Shown in pieces: positions 1 through 8,132 of a stretch of DNA of 64,000 bases; the stretch's first letter is position 1; every line of letters starts with the position of its first letter. The notes under the pieces were generated by a model. That model made no database searches and was not told the DNA's origin. It saw only the letters and a program-made list of their open reading frames with translations. Both the position numbers and the translations under genes were made by a program. Source of the stretch: CAVQUE01 sp046290435. GTDB taxonomy: Bacteria > Actinomycetota > Acidimicrobiia > Acidimicrobiales > UBA8592. The stretch is taken from the NCBI GenBank assembly GCA_046290435.1, contig JBKAGO010000035.1:1-64000 (forward strand), given 5' to 3'.

Positions 1-1
1 G

Positions 2-823
2 TCGCCCCTCGTGCCGCAGGCGCTCGCGTTGGCACGGCGGAGCCAGGAGCTCGTCCTGGTGGGGGTGCCCGACGTCGCGGATCTCGTCGAGGCACTGGTG
101 CCGGTTCCGCTCCTGGCCGCTGTCGCCATCGGTCTGCTCGTCGGAGGTCGACGGGGACGCTGGAAGGCTTCGGATCCCGTACTGCGGCTGATCGGCGTCT
201 GGGCGTTCGCGCCGATCGTGTTGTGCTGGGTCGTGTCGAATCTGACCGGTACCTCGATCTGGGTCGACCGCTACCGACTCGGCGCAGCGCCCGCCGTCGC
301 TCTCCTCGTCGGACTGGCCATCAGCCGGATCGGACGCAGTCACGGCAGGGCCGTGGCGTCCGCCGTGTTGTTGGTGCTCTCACTCTGGTTGGTCTCCGAG
401 GTTGCCGGCCTGCAGCGCCATGGGTGGCGGGAGGCCGTCGACTGGGCCCGAGCAGAGACCGCGGGTGAGCAGGTGACGATCGCGCTCGACACCGACCTCA
501 TCGAACTCCAGAACCTCGATCTGCTGACGGATCCCGACTGGCAGGAGTACCTGAGCGGGCCGGTCGAGCACTACGGCCTGCCTGGCAGGGTCGTTCTGTT
601 ACCGAAGGGACCGGCGGATGCAGCCCTCGCGTACCAGCAGCAGGTCATCGACGACCTGACCCGGGGACGCGACACCGTCGTGGTGATCTCCAGAGTGCTG
701 TTTCGGGGTCCTCCCGACCAGCTGGCCGGCTTCCGAGCGGCGATGGCGACGGGTGGCTGGACCGAGACCGCCGGCCCGATCGTCGGTCCGCACCAGGCCG
801 TGGTCTTCCGGAGAGGCTCCTGA
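2..823 (+). CDS. GT-C membrane glycosyltransferase-like protein, C-terminal part (5' end outside window)
   Basis: The frame is already open at the left edge, so only about the last 273 residues are visible. They hold four or so hydrophobic segments followed by a soluble tail of about 120 residues. The sequence matches the second half of the 522-residue protein at 1463-3031 throughout (shared blocks ALVPV, WVDRYR, GWREAV, YLSGP, VISRV), so the two are paralogues separated only by the dioxygenase gene. By analogy with that protein it would be an ArnT/GT39-like enzyme using a lipid-linked sugar at the membrane. That role is inferred from the paralogue, because the catalytic N-terminal half lies outside the window. 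Confidence 0.7.
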   Translation, partial: SPLVPQALALARRSQELVLVGVPDVADLVEALVPVPLLAAVAIGLLVGGRRGRWKASDPVLRLIGVWAFAPIVLCWVVSNLTGTSIWVDRYRLGAAPAVALLVGLAISRIGRSHGRAVASAVLLVLSLWLVSEVAGLQRHGWREAVDWARAETAGEQVTIALDTDLIELQNLDLLTDPDWQEYLSGPVEHYGLPGRVVLLPKGPADAALAYQQQVIDDLTRGRDTVVVISRVLFRGPPDQLAGFRAAMATGGWTETAGPIVGPHQAVVFRRGS

Positions 824-871
824 CGCTCGTCGGGACCGCCCGACGGCCGAAGTCATGCGAAACTGCGATGC

Positions 872-1417
872 ATGGCAGCGCCGCAACCGCCGACCAGCCC
901 CATCGACATCACCGCCTGGATCGCCGAGCACGCCGACGACTTCCGTCCGCCGGTGTCCAACAAGGTCGTGTGGCGCAACAGCGACTTCATCACGATGGTG
1001 ATCGGGGGGCCGAACGCGCGCACCGACTTCCACATCGATCCGGGCGACGAGATCTTCCATCAGATCATCGGCACGATGCGCCTCGACCTGGTCATCGACG
1101 GCGAGCGGACGACGCGGCTCCTCGGCCCCGGCGAGATGCTGTTGGTGCCCGGAGGTGTACCGCACTCGCCACGGCGTCCGGGCGGCAGCTTCGGCCTCGT
1201 CATCGAGCGGGTCCGCGCCCCGGACGAGCTCGATGCCCTGCGGTGGTATTGCGAGAGCTGCGACGCGGTGGTGCACGAGGTCTCGTTCCACGTCGACGAC
1301 ATCGAGACCGAACTCAGCCGCCACATCGGCGACTTCCACGGCAGCGTCGAGCGGCGGACCTGCCCGCGCTGTGGCACCGTCGTTCCCGTGCCCGAGCCGT
1401 TCGTCCTGGACCTCTGA
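872..1417 (+). CDS. nbaC: 3-hydroxyanthranilate 3,4-dioxygenase
   Basis: A 181-residue cupin of the usual length for bacterial 3-hydroxyanthranilate dioxygenase, which opens the aromatic ring in the kynurenine branch of tryptophan degradation and NAD synthesis. The iron-binding cupin motif is visible as FHIDPGDEIFHQIIG (His, Glu, His). The C-terminus has two CxxC pairs (CESC near residue 130 and CPRC near 170), the rubredoxin-like second metal site typical of the bacterial enzyme. The ATG at 872 gives the canonical N-terminus; no strong ribosome site precedes it. No other kynurenine-pathway gene is adjacent; it sits alone between two glycosyltransferase paralogues. Confidence 0.9.
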   Translation: MAAPQPPTSPIDITAWIAEHADDFRPPVSNKVVWRNSDFITMVIGGPNARTDFHIDPGDEIFHQIIGTMRLDLVIDGERTTRLLGPGEMLLVPGGVPHSPRRPGGSFGLVIERVRAPDELDALRWYCESCDAVVHEVSFHVDDIETELSRHIGDFHGSVERRTCPRCGTVVPVPEPFVLDL

Positions 1418-1462
1418 CACCCGTCCCCTCAACTGGGCACCCTGCACGACCGATCGGATCGG

Positions 1463-3031
1463 GTGCCCAGCCCCGTCGCCAGCGCCGAAACGCTCGACGA
1501 CCCGTCACCGCCCCGAGCGGAATCGTCGGGCCCGACAGCAGACCGTCGTCTGGTCGCGGCGCTCCTCGGCGCCTCCGCGGCATTCGTCGTGGCCTTCTGG
1601 ACGCCCCTGCTGGGTTATGGGCTGATGACCGACGAGTTGCTGACCGCGTGGGTGAGCTCCGACGGTCTCCTCGAGACCATCGAGCGCGCCCAGCGCCATC
1701 AGGGGAACAGCCCCGTCTACTTCGCCCTCGTCTGGGTCTGGCGCAACGTCGCCGGCTCCTCGGAGTGGATCCTGCGCCTTCCCTCCCTGGTGTGCACGAT
1801 CGCCGCGGCCTGGCATCTGTTCCGCCTCGGTGCCGAACTCGACGGTGAGCGGCGCCTCACCGGCGTCGTCGCGGCGTTCGTCCTCGTCGCGGACACGAAC
1901 GTCATCCTGCGCGCCACGACCGCGCGACCCTACGGCCTGCTCCTGCTGTTGTCCGTGCTCTCGGCTCGAGCGCTCGCCCGCTATCTGGCGTCGGGATCAT
2001 GGCGGTCGGGCTTCACATGGGTTCTGACCGCAGTCGCATCGTTGGCGATGACGCCGTTCGCGGCGCCCGCGCTCCTCGCCCATCTGGTGGCGCTCGGTGA
2101 CCGCGGGAGAGGGCGACACCTCACGCCCCTCCGCAGCAGCGGCGCCATCGGTCACGATCCGACGCAGTGGCGCCGCCGCCTGCCCGCCCTCTTCGGTCTG
2201 GGGCTCGTGGTCTCGTTGCCCATGGCCCCTCAGGTGCTGGCTCTGAGCCGGCGCAGCGACGAGCTGGTGTTCTCGTCGTTGCCCGGCGTCGGCGACCTGA
2301 TCGCGGCGCTGGTGCCGGTCTCGTTGTTCGCCGCGGTGGCCGTCGGCGTCGCTGTCGGCGGGTGGCGGGGCCGTCTGCGCATTGCGGATCCGGTCCTGCG
2401 CTTCGTCGGAGCGTGGGCGGTGGGACCGGCAGTCGTGCTGTTCACCGTCTCGAACATCACGGGCAACTCACTCTGGGTCGATCGGTATCGCGTGATCGCC
2501 GTTCCAGCAGTTGCGCTTCTCGTGGGCCTCGGTGTCAGCCGCATCGGACGTGGGCTCGGACGAGCCGTGGCCGGTACCGCACTGGTCCTCGTATCGCTGT
2601 GGTCGGTGACGGGCTTCGTTGGCCTCCAGCAACAGGGTTGGCGCGAGGCCGTGGAGTGGGCACGCGCCGAGACATCGGGCGAGCCGATCGTGATCGCACT
2701 CGACAGTGCGCTGGTCGAACTGGGCGACCTGGCGCTGCTCGACGACCCCGAGTGGGTGCCATACCTGAGCGGCCCGATCGTGCACTACCCGCTCGAAGGC
2801 GATGTCAACTTGCTGCCCCAGGGCCCGGGAGACGACATCGTGGCCCATCAGCAACGGGTCATCGGCGACCTCGCGGAGACCTCGCGGACCATCGTGTTGA
2901 TCTCACGGGTGACGCATCGGGCGCCGCCGGACCATCTCGAGGCGTTCCGTGCTCGCCTCGGAGCCGAAGGCTGGACCGAGTCGTCGGGTCCCCTCGTGGG
3001 GCCGATCCAGGCCTTCGTCTTCCGCCGCTGA
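1463..3031 (+). CDS. GT-C fold membrane glycosyltransferase (ArnT/GT39-like)
   Basis: A 522-residue integral membrane protein starting at GTG. After a short cytoplasmic N-terminus, the first membrane segment (about residues 28-50) is followed by an acidic pair in LMTDELLTAW, the position of the catalytic aspartate in GT-C glycosyltransferases. A TARPYGLLLLL segment resembles the GT39/PMT-like families. About nine to ten hydrophobic segments run to residue 390, then a soluble tail of about 130 residues. Such enzymes transfer sugars from polyprenyl-phosphate donors outside the membrane. The acceptor is unknown; the decaprenyl-phospho-arabinose genes near 32-35 kb could supply a donor, but that link is inference. 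Confidence 0.7.
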   Translation: MPSPVASAETLDDPSPPRAESSGPTADRRLVAALLGASAAFVVAFWTPLLGYGLMTDELLTAWVSSDGLLETIERAQRHQGNSPVYFALVWVWRNVAGSSEWILRLPSLVCTIAAAWHLFRLGAELDGERRLTGVVAAFVLVADTNVILRATTARPYGLLLLLSVLSARALARYLASGSWRSGFTWVLTAVASLAMTPFAAPALLAHLVALGDRGRGRHLTPLRSSGAIGHDPTQWRRRLPALFGLGLVVSLPMAPQVLALSRRSDELVFSSLPGVGDLIAALVPVSLFAAVAVGVAVGGWRGRLRIADPVLRFVGAWAVGPAVVLFTVSNITGNSLWVDRYRVIAVPAVALLVGLGVSRIGRGLGRAVAGTALVLVSLWSVTGFVGLQQQGWREAVEWARAETSGEPIVIALDSALVELGDLALLDDPEWVPYLSGPIVHYPLEGDVNLLPQGPGDDIVAHQQRVIGDLAETSRTIVLISRVTHRAPPDHLEAFRARLGAEGWTESSGPLVGPIQAFVFRR

Positions 3032-3046
3032 CGGCGGGTTCGACGC

Positions 3047-3814
3047 TCAGGCGCCGCAGATCACCGGCAGGACCTCCGAGATCGAGCCCTGGACCACTGC
3101 GGCCGCCAAGGCGTCGAACGGCGTCGGCTCGGCGTTGACGATGACCACGTCGGCACCGCTGCGGGCGGCGACGGGCACGACGTTCGCGATCGGGTACACG
3201 CCGAGGCTGGTGCCCACGGCCAGGAGCAGGTCGCAGCTCTCGGCCGCCGCCTGTGCGCGCATGAGGTCCTCTGCCACGAGGCTCTGGCCGAACGAGATGG
3301 TCGCCGACTTGAGGATCCCCCCGCAGCCGGGGCAGTCCGGATCGGGTTCGCCGCTGCGGACGCGTTCGAGGACCACCTCCATCTCGACGCGGTACGCGCA
3401 ACCGAGGCAGGCGGCCTTGCGCGTCGTGCCATGGATCTCGATGACGCGCTCGATGTGGATGCCGGCGCGCTGGTGGAGCTCGTCGACGTTCTGGGTGATC
3501 AAGGTGTGCAGCGAGCCGCGTTCCTGCAGCGCCACGAGTGCCCGATGTCCGTCGTTGGGCTCGACGTCGGCCCACAGCGAACCGTCCGCGCGCCGGGCCC
3601 AGTTCCGCCGGCGCACCATGGGATCGGACAGATAGCTGTCGATGTGCGATGCCTTCTCGGCCTCGGGGTCGCGTGTCCACAGCCCGTTGGGTCCCCGGAA
3701 ATCGGGGATCCCGGAGTCGGTGGAGATGCCGGCTCCGGTGAGCACCACGATGCGCTCGGAGCGGGCGACCAGTTCGGCGGCAGACAGCACGCTGTCGGTC
3801 AGTTCGGTGTCCAC
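3047..3814 (-). CDS. cobB: NAD-dependent protein deacylase, Sir2 family
   Basis: A sirtuin of about 255 residues. Visible family motifs are GAGISTDSGIPDFRG (NAD binding), TQNVDELHQRAG, the catalytic histidine in EIHGT, two CxxC zinc pairs (CLGC, CPGC) and a C-terminal GTSLGVYP block. It removes acyl groups from lysines using NAD. The frame stays open far upstream, but family alignment points to GTG at 3814 or 3820; a TACCCT box on the minus strand (3829-3824) lies just before, which would fit a leaderless transcript. The gene converges on the glycosyltransferase ending at 3031 and diverges from the gene at 4029. Confidence 0.88.
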   Translation of the reverse strand: MDTELTDSVLSAAELVARSERIVVLTGAGISTDSGIPDFRGPNGLWTRDPEAEKASHIDSYLSDPMVRRRNWARRADGSLWADVEPNDGHRALVALQERGSLHTLITQNVDELHQRAGIHIERVIEIHGTTRKAACLGCAYRVEMEVVLERVRSGEPDPDCPGCGGILKSATISFGQSLVAEDLMRAQAAAESCDLLLAVGTSLGVYPIANVVPVAARSGADVVIVNAEPTPFDALAAAVVQGSISEVLPVICGA

Positions 3815-3823
3815 GACCACCGC

Positions 3824-3829
3824 AGGGTA
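3824..3829 (-). promoter_or_regulatory. possible -10 box for the sirtuin gene
   Basis: On the minus strand the hexamer TACCCT lies 3 to 9 bases before the two candidate GTG starts of the sirtuin gene. This spacing suggests a leaderless or near-leaderless transcript. No clear -35 was seen. Confidence 0.3.
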
Positions 3830-3899
3830 ATCGGGGATCGCCTCCGTGGCCGCTCCACGGGCGCCCCGGCAAGTCGGCAGCGCACCACCTAGACATGTG

Positions 3900-3928
3900 T
3901 TGACATGAAACAACACGATATGTAGGTT
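3900..3928 (+). promoter_or_regulatory. sigma-70-type promoter for the gene at 4029
   Basis: A perfect TTGACA at 3900-3905 is followed after 17 bases by TAGGTT at 3923-3928, in an unusually AT-rich stretch for this genome. Transcription would start near 3935, about 95 bases before the ATG at 4029. It may also feed the MauE-MauA-like cluster if no termination occurs at 4692-4711. Confidence 0.6.
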
Positions 3929-4028
3929 TACTCCCGCTTCCCCGGCATGGTGCTCCACCAAACGCACCGCAACCGACGGCTGCCATCCGCACGGACAGGC
4001 GCCGACACGACCGATGGAGGCATCTCCC

Positions 4029-4685
4029 ATGGCAGGAGCTTCGACGACAGCACCAGCGGCCGCGGCCGAGATCGCGGCCATCGCCGGCGACCGGGTCCGG
4101 GTGGTGGAATGGCCCGATCCCACCATCGAGCGCCTCGGCTACGACACCCGCAGCAGCTACGTCGAGCGGTACTGGTTGCCGATCCTCGGGCCGAGCACGA
4201 CCTGGCTCGTCCGGCACCTGGCGGCGGGTCTGGACCGCAACCCGGAGGGCTACGGATGCGAACTCCCCGGCGTTGCGACGTCGCTCGGCATCGGGAACCG
4301 TCACGGCCGCCACTCCCCTTTCGCCCGGGCACTCGAGCGCGCCGCTCGATTCCGGCTTCTCGAACTCGCAGCGGTCCCGGGGGTCATCCGGGTCCGCCGC
4401 AGCGTGCCCCCGCTCACCAACGGGCAGCTCCGAGGCCTCCCGGACGACCTGCAACGGACCCACGAGGAGCTCGTGGCCGCCGAGCTCGACGCCGATGGGG
4501 CCCGACACAAGCGAGCGTGCCAGCTCGCCCTCATGCTCTTCGCTGCCGGTGAACGCCCCGACCGGGCGCGGCGGCATCTCCACGAACTCGGCGTCCCACC
4601 CCGCTTGGCCGACGCCGCCCTCGCCTGGGCCCACAGCCGACACCGATCGGCGGAACGGGCGGCGAGCACCGCAGCGACGGGTTGA
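4029..4685 (+). CDS. conserved actinobacterial protein of unknown function
   Basis: A soluble protein of 218 residues. The start at 4029 is chosen because GGAGG at 4016-4020 lies 8 bases upstream; an in-frame ATG at 4014 lacks a ribosome site. After an Ala/Thr-rich N-terminus it has a block containing ERYWLPILGPSTTWLVRHL, then a basic helical region and a Glu/Asp/Arg-rich C-terminal half that looks largely alpha-helical. I recall similar unnamed actinobacterial proteins but no function. It is the only gene directly behind the strong promoter at 3900-3928 and lies 190 bases before the MauE-like gene, so it could be a regulator or partner of that cluster. Confidence 0.6.
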   Translation: MAGASTTAPAAAAEIAAIAGDRVRVVEWPDPTIERLGYDTRSSYVERYWLPILGPSTTWLVRHLAAGLDRNPEGYGCELPGVATSLGIGNRHGRHSPFARALERAARFRLLELAAVPGVIRVRRSVPPLTNGQLRGLPDDLQRTHEELVAAELDADGARHKRACQLALMLFAAGERPDRARRHLHELGVPPRLADAALAWAHSRHRSAERAASTAATG

Positions 4686-4691
4686 TCGCCG

Positions 4692-4711
4692 GCGGGCCCT
4701 CGGCGGCCCGC
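4692..4711 (+). terminator. short hairpin after the unknown gene
   Basis: GCGGGCC and GGCCCGC form a perfect 7-bp stem around a 6-base loop, 7 bases after the stop codon at 4685. No clean T run follows, only a mixed CTCTGGCTTCT, so termination may be partial. Confidence 0.35.
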
Positions 4712-4874
4712 TCTGGCTTCTGCGGCGGTTCCCGGCGTTCCCATCGCCACCCCACCCCTGCGCCCCCACCGGGCGGTGGGAGCGCCGGCAACCGCCGCAG
4801 CATGTGCACCCTGATCCGAGAACGGCCGGTTGTGCCACGGCCCTGTGGGTCGACCCAGCTACCCTCACCGAACG

Positions 4875-5414
4875 ATGTCAGCGTTCGTCGGTCCCCTCTC
4901 GATGATCTGCGGCGTGCTCGCCGTTGCGGGTATCGCAAAGATGATCTCGCCGCGCCCCACCCGCCAGGCGATGGCGCTCATCGGGCTGCCGATACCTGCT
5001 CTCGGCGTCCGGGCGATGGGTCTCGCAGAAGTCGCCCTCGCCGTCGCCACCGTGGTGTTCGGCGGCACGATCCTGGTCGCTCTCGTCGGTGCTCTGCATG
5101 TCGGATTCGCCCTCGTGGTCGTGGCACTGCTGCGGCGTCCGGGCGGCGCATCCTGTGGCTGTTTCGGGTCCCTCGACACCCCGATATCGCGCGGGCACCT
5201 CGTCGCCAACCTCGTCTCGGCAGCCGTCGCTTTCGCGGCGCTGGACGCGCCGGGGATCGCGTCGGTGCTCGCGGACCAACCCGGTGGCGGTGTCGCGTAC
5301 CTGCTGCTGATCGCCACCGGGGCCGCGAGCGCGGTGGCGGCGCTGACGCTGCTGCCCCGGCTCCGCCCCGGCGCCGCAGCGCCGCCGGTCTTCTCGCTGC
5401 GAGCGAGCCGATGA
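4875..5414 (+). CDS. MauE/DoxX-like redox-associated membrane protein
   Basis: A 179-residue protein with about five membrane segments. The sequence CGCFG after GGAS (near residue 95), on the loop after the third segment, is the paired-cysteine signature of MauE and related DoxX/VKOR-type membrane proteins that move disulfides or electrons across the membrane. In methylamine utilisation MauE works with MauD to form the many disulfides of the MauA light chain. Here it is followed by exactly that kind of partner set. Its stop overlaps the next start in an ATGA, showing translational coupling. The ATG at 4875 is chosen because the MSAF start begins directly at the first membrane segment. Confidence 0.75.
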   Translation: MSAFVGPLSMICGVLAVAGIAKMISPRPTRQAMALIGLPIPALGVRAMGLAEVALAVATVVFGGTILVALVGALHVGFALVVVALLRRPGGASCGCFGSLDTPISRGHLVANLVSAAVAFAALDAPGIASVLADQPGGGVAYLLLIATGAASAVAALTLLPRLRPGAAAPPVFSLRASR

Positions 5415-6667
5415 GCCGGCGCCTCGCCGACGCCGCCACGCGGTTCCTCGACCGTCGCAGCGCCCGCCGCGGCTTCCTGACGTCGAGCGCGGTCGTCGGC
5501 TCCGCTCTGGCTGTGGCACCGGTGTCCTACGTCTTGCGCCCCGGCACCGCCTACGCCCAGATCTGCCGCTGCAACGGCTCGGATTGCGGCTGCGGGCAGC
5601 TGTGTTGCGACGGCTACACCGAGTTCTGCTGCACCCTCTACGGCACCAACGGCTGCCCGCCCGGTTCGCTCTACGGGGGCTGGTGGCGGGTCAGCGGCTC
5701 CAGCTACTGCGGTGGCAACAACCGCTACTACCTCGACTGCCACAACCCGTGCGGCGGTTGCGGTTGCGGCGCCAGCGGGGTCTGTTCGGGCTCCTGCAAC
5801 GGGACCCGCTGCGGCTGCGGACTGGGCAACTGCGCCAATCGCAAGGCCGGCTGCACCCACTTCCGTTACGGGCAATGCAATCAGCAGGAGCGCTGCCTGG
5901 GTCCGATCATCTGCCGAGTCGTCACGTGCACCCCGCCGTGGGTTCTCGAGCCCAACTGCACCCGGAGCGTACGCACCGATCCCGCCACCGCCTGGCATCA
6001 CCGGCCCTGCCTCGAACAGACCGGCGGCGAGCCGATGGGATCGCTCGACTCCGCCGGCGCCGAGGGCCAACGCGTACGCGTGGTGGGCTGGGCATTCGAG
6101 CCCGACCGGTCGGAGCCGATCGACGTCGACCTCGAGGTCGGTGGCCGTGTCGTGGCCACGGTGACCGCCGATCGATACCGCCCCGACGTCGGCGTGACGT
6201 ATCCGTCGGTCGGCGAGAACCACGGATTCGCCGCCACCATCACCGTTCCCCGCGGCACCACACAGGTGTGCGCGTACGCCATCGGACGCGACGGCAGACG
6301 ACCCCTCGTCGGGTGCTCGACGGTGCGCACCGCCGACCGTACCCGGGTGGCCCTCGAGGATTTCCGCCGACGCAACGACACGCTGCGCCTGTCGGGCTAC
6401 GCCGCCGTCGTGGGTTCCGACACTCCCATGCGGATCATCGTCAGGATCGACGGCACGACCGTCGCCCGCGCCCGGGCCCGCCGTCCCCGCCCCGAACTCG
6501 GCCGCATGCTGGGCACCCGTGATCACGGGGGCTTCGATCTGCGGATTCGCCTGCCCCGCCGCACCGGATCGGCCCGCACCACGGTCACCGTCATCGCGGT
6601 CGACCCCGGCACCGGCACCAGGACACGGATCGCTCGACGGGTGTTGCCCGCAGGGGGCTCGTCATGA
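5411..6667 (+). CDS. Tat-exported, cysteine-rich MauA-like protein with two C-terminal beta domains
   Basis: A 418-residue protein with three parts. Residues 1-49 are a twin-arginine signal (SARRGFL, hydrophobic core, AYA cleavage site). Residues 50-185 contain about 25 cysteines with the order of the methylamine dehydrogenase light chain (paired Cys, then CPPGS, then Trp at 91-92, then DCHNPCGGCGC). The first Trp of the tryptophan tryptophylquinone pair has a counterpart. The second, which precedes a Cys in MauA, appears to be Gly/Gln in YGQC, so a TTQ cofactor is doubtful. Residues 200-418 hold two repeats of the GWAFEPD-type secreted beta domain known from actinobacterial exported proteins. 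The gene is coupled by ATGA overlaps to the MauE-like and MauD-like genes on both sides. Function unknown. Confidence 0.75.
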   Translation: MSRRLADAATRFLDRRSARRGFLTSSAVVGSALAVAPVSYVLRPGTAYAQICRCNGSDCGCGQLCCDGYTEFCCTLYGTNGCPPGSLYGGWWRVSGSSYCGGNNRYYLDCHNPCGGCGCGASGVCSGSCNGTRCGCGLGNCANRKAGCTHFRYGQCNQQERCLGPIICRVVTCTPPWVLEPNCTRSVRTDPATAWHHRPCLEQTGGEPMGSLDSAGAEGQRVRVVGWAFEPDRSEPIDVDLEVGGRVVATVTADRYRPDVGVTYPSVGENHGFAATITVPRGTTQVCAYAIGRDGRRPLVGCSTVRTADRTRVALEDFRRRNDTLRLSGYAAVVGSDTPMRIIVRIDGTTVARARARRPRPELGRMLGTRDHGGFDLRIRLPRRTGSARTTVTVIAVDPGTGTRTRIARRVLPAGGSS

Positions 6668-7434
6668 CCATCCTCGTCACGGCCATGGCCGTCGTCTTGG
6701 CGCTGGTGGTCGTGCTCGTCGCCGGCTTGCTCCGCAGCCACGCCGACATCCTCCGGGCACTGCACTCACTGGGCATCACCGAGGACGAGTTGCGCGGCAA
6801 CGGCGGCGCCGGCGGAACCACCACCCGACCGAGGACCCCCACGGGCGTTCCCGAGCCCCGCGCCGAGGAGGATCTCGACGGTGCAGGCCACGACATCACC
6901 GGCAAGACACCTGCCGGCGGTGTGCTCCACGTGGGCGTCGTCGGGGTCGCACACACGACGCTGCTGGCCTTCTTGTCGTCGAACTGCCTCACCTGCCGGG
7001 ACTTCTGGGAGGCGTTCTCGACGGCGCCGCGACTGCCGGGACACGACACCCGCCTCGTCATCGTCACCCAGGGCCACGAAGCCGAGAGTCCCAGCGCGGT
7101 GGCGGCGCTCGCTCCTCGCGACATCACCGTCGTCATGTCCTCGGCAGCGTGGAGCGACTACGCGGTCCCCGTCTCGCCGTACTTCCTGCTCGTCGACGGC
7201 CCGTCGGGCAACGTCCTCGGAGAAGGCGCCGCCGCGAGCTGGGACAAGGTCGCAGAGCTGTTGGGCCGAGCGGTCGGCGATCGTGGCGTCGCCACCGACG
7301 CCGCTGCGGGGCCGGCCCGGACGGTCCACCGCAGCGGACCCGAGCGCGAGGCCGACACCGACGCCGAACTGCGGGCGGCCGGCATCGAACCCGGCGACGA
7401 CCGTCTCCATCACGGGCCTCGGTCGAAGCCATGA
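6664..7434 (+). CDS. MauD/TlpA-like membrane-anchored thioredoxin protein
   Basis: A 256-residue protein with an N-terminal membrane anchor (residues 2-24), a Gly/Pro-rich linker, and a thioredoxin-like domain from about residue 90. The redox motif is NCLTCRDFW, a CxxC in the expected place after the first beta strand. A cis-proline region is seen at VPVSPYFLLVDG. This matches MauD/TlpA disulfide proteins that act outside the cytoplasm. The tail after residue 215 is charged and probably disordered. It overlaps the MauA-like gene by 4 bases and is predicted to maintain or isomerise the disulfides of that cysteine-rich protein. The pairing is inferred from the mau operon. Confidence 0.75.
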   Translation: MTILVTAMAVVLALVVVLVAGLLRSHADILRALHSLGITEDELRGNGGAGGTTTRPRTPTGVPEPRAEEDLDGAGHDITGKTPAGGVLHVGVVGVAHTTLLAFLSSNCLTCRDFWEAFSTAPRLPGHDTRLVIVTQGHEAESPSAVAALAPRDITVVMSSAAWSDYAVPVSPYFLLVDGPSGNVLGEGAAASWDKVAELLGRAVGDRGVATDAAAGPARTVHRSGPEREADTDAELRAAGIEPGDDRLHHGPRSKP

Positions 7435-7444
7435 GGGCACGACC

Positions 7445-7516
7445 ATGAACGCCGTCGTCGCCGTCGGGGTGCTGCTCGCCGTCGTGGCCGCGGTGCGATC
7501 GACGTGGTCCCCTTGA
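7445..7516 (+). CDS. 23-residue single-pass membrane peptide
   Basis: A tiny frame starting at ATG 7445 with GAGGG at 7433-7437, 7 bases upstream. The product is almost entirely Val/Ala/Leu from residue 3 to 16, ending RSTWSP, so it would form one membrane helix. It fills the only gap in an otherwise tightly packed cluster, between the MauD-like gene and the polytopic protein. It could be a small subunit of a membrane complex, or a chance frame; conservation was not testable here. Confidence 0.4.
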   Translation: MNAVVAVGVLLAVVAAVRSTWSP

Positions 7517-7525
7517 GGCGAGTCG

Positions 7526-8119
7526 ATGCTCTCGAGCATCCATCCGTTCGGGGAACGGAGCCGAAACAACCGATTCGCCGCCACCGCGACCGCCTACCTG
7601 TTGGCCAGCATCGCCGGTGCCGCGACGATGGCGCTCCTGGCCGCTGCGGTCGGAGCTGTCGTCTCGGTGCCGAGCGACCTGGCGCTGTGGCTTCTCGCCG
7701 CCGGGATCGCGCTGGGGCTCGCCGCCGACCTCGGGCTCGGCGGCCTGTCGGTCCCGTCCTGGCACCGTCAGGTCAACGAACGTTGGCTCGGCACGTATCG
7801 GGGCTGGGTGGTCGGTCTCGGCTTCGGCTTCCAGCTCGGAACCGGGGTCCTCACCATCGTCACCACCTCGGCGGTGTGGTCGACCTGGCTCGCCGCTGCC
7901 CTCGCAGGATCGTGGCGCAACGCGTTGATCATCGGGGTTGCCTTCGGCATCGTGCGTGGCGGGTTCATCCTCGCCACCAGCGGGGTGCATCAACCGGCTC
8001 AGCTGCGTGCGCTGCATCGAAGGCTGGCTGCTTCGGCCCCCGCAGTGGCACGGTTGACGCGCGCAGCGGTGGCAGCGGCCGGAGCGGCCGCGGTGCTCAC
8101 GGCGTTGGTGACGTCATGA
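7526..8119 (+). CDS. polytopic membrane protein of the MauE-MauA-like cluster
   Basis: A 197-residue membrane protein with four to five hydrophobic segments (about residues 22-45, 52-75, 95-118, 130-150, 178-195). The N-terminus SSIHPFGERSRNNR is hydrophilic and strongly basic. It has no cysteine, so it is unlikely to carry electrons by thiol exchange itself. Similar unnamed proteins seem to occur near MauE/TlpA genes in actinobacteria, from memory only. It could be a structural or transport partner of the cluster. The next gene starts 13 bases after its stop. Confidence 0.6.
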   Translation: MLSSIHPFGERSRNNRFAATATAYLLASIAGAATMALLAAAVGAVVSVPSDLALWLLAAGIALGLAADLGLGGLSVPSWHRQVNERWLGTYRGWVVGLGFGFQLGTGVLTIVTTSAVWSTWLAAALAGSWRNALIIGVAFGIVRGGFILATSGVHQPAQLRALHRRLAASAPAVARLTRAAVAAAGAAAVLTALVTS

Positions 8120-8132
8120 TGGACGACCGACG

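Noticed and set aside
4765..4780. CCCACC-GGTGGG hairpin as terminator
   Set aside because: A 6-bp stem with no T run in GC-rich DNA is not distinctive.
2859..4868. Long minus-strand open frame across the sirtuin and the genes at 4029
   Set aside because: It is Arg/Gly/Pro-rich without family features and lies opposite or out of frame to recognised genes; high GC at third positions keeps shadow frames open.
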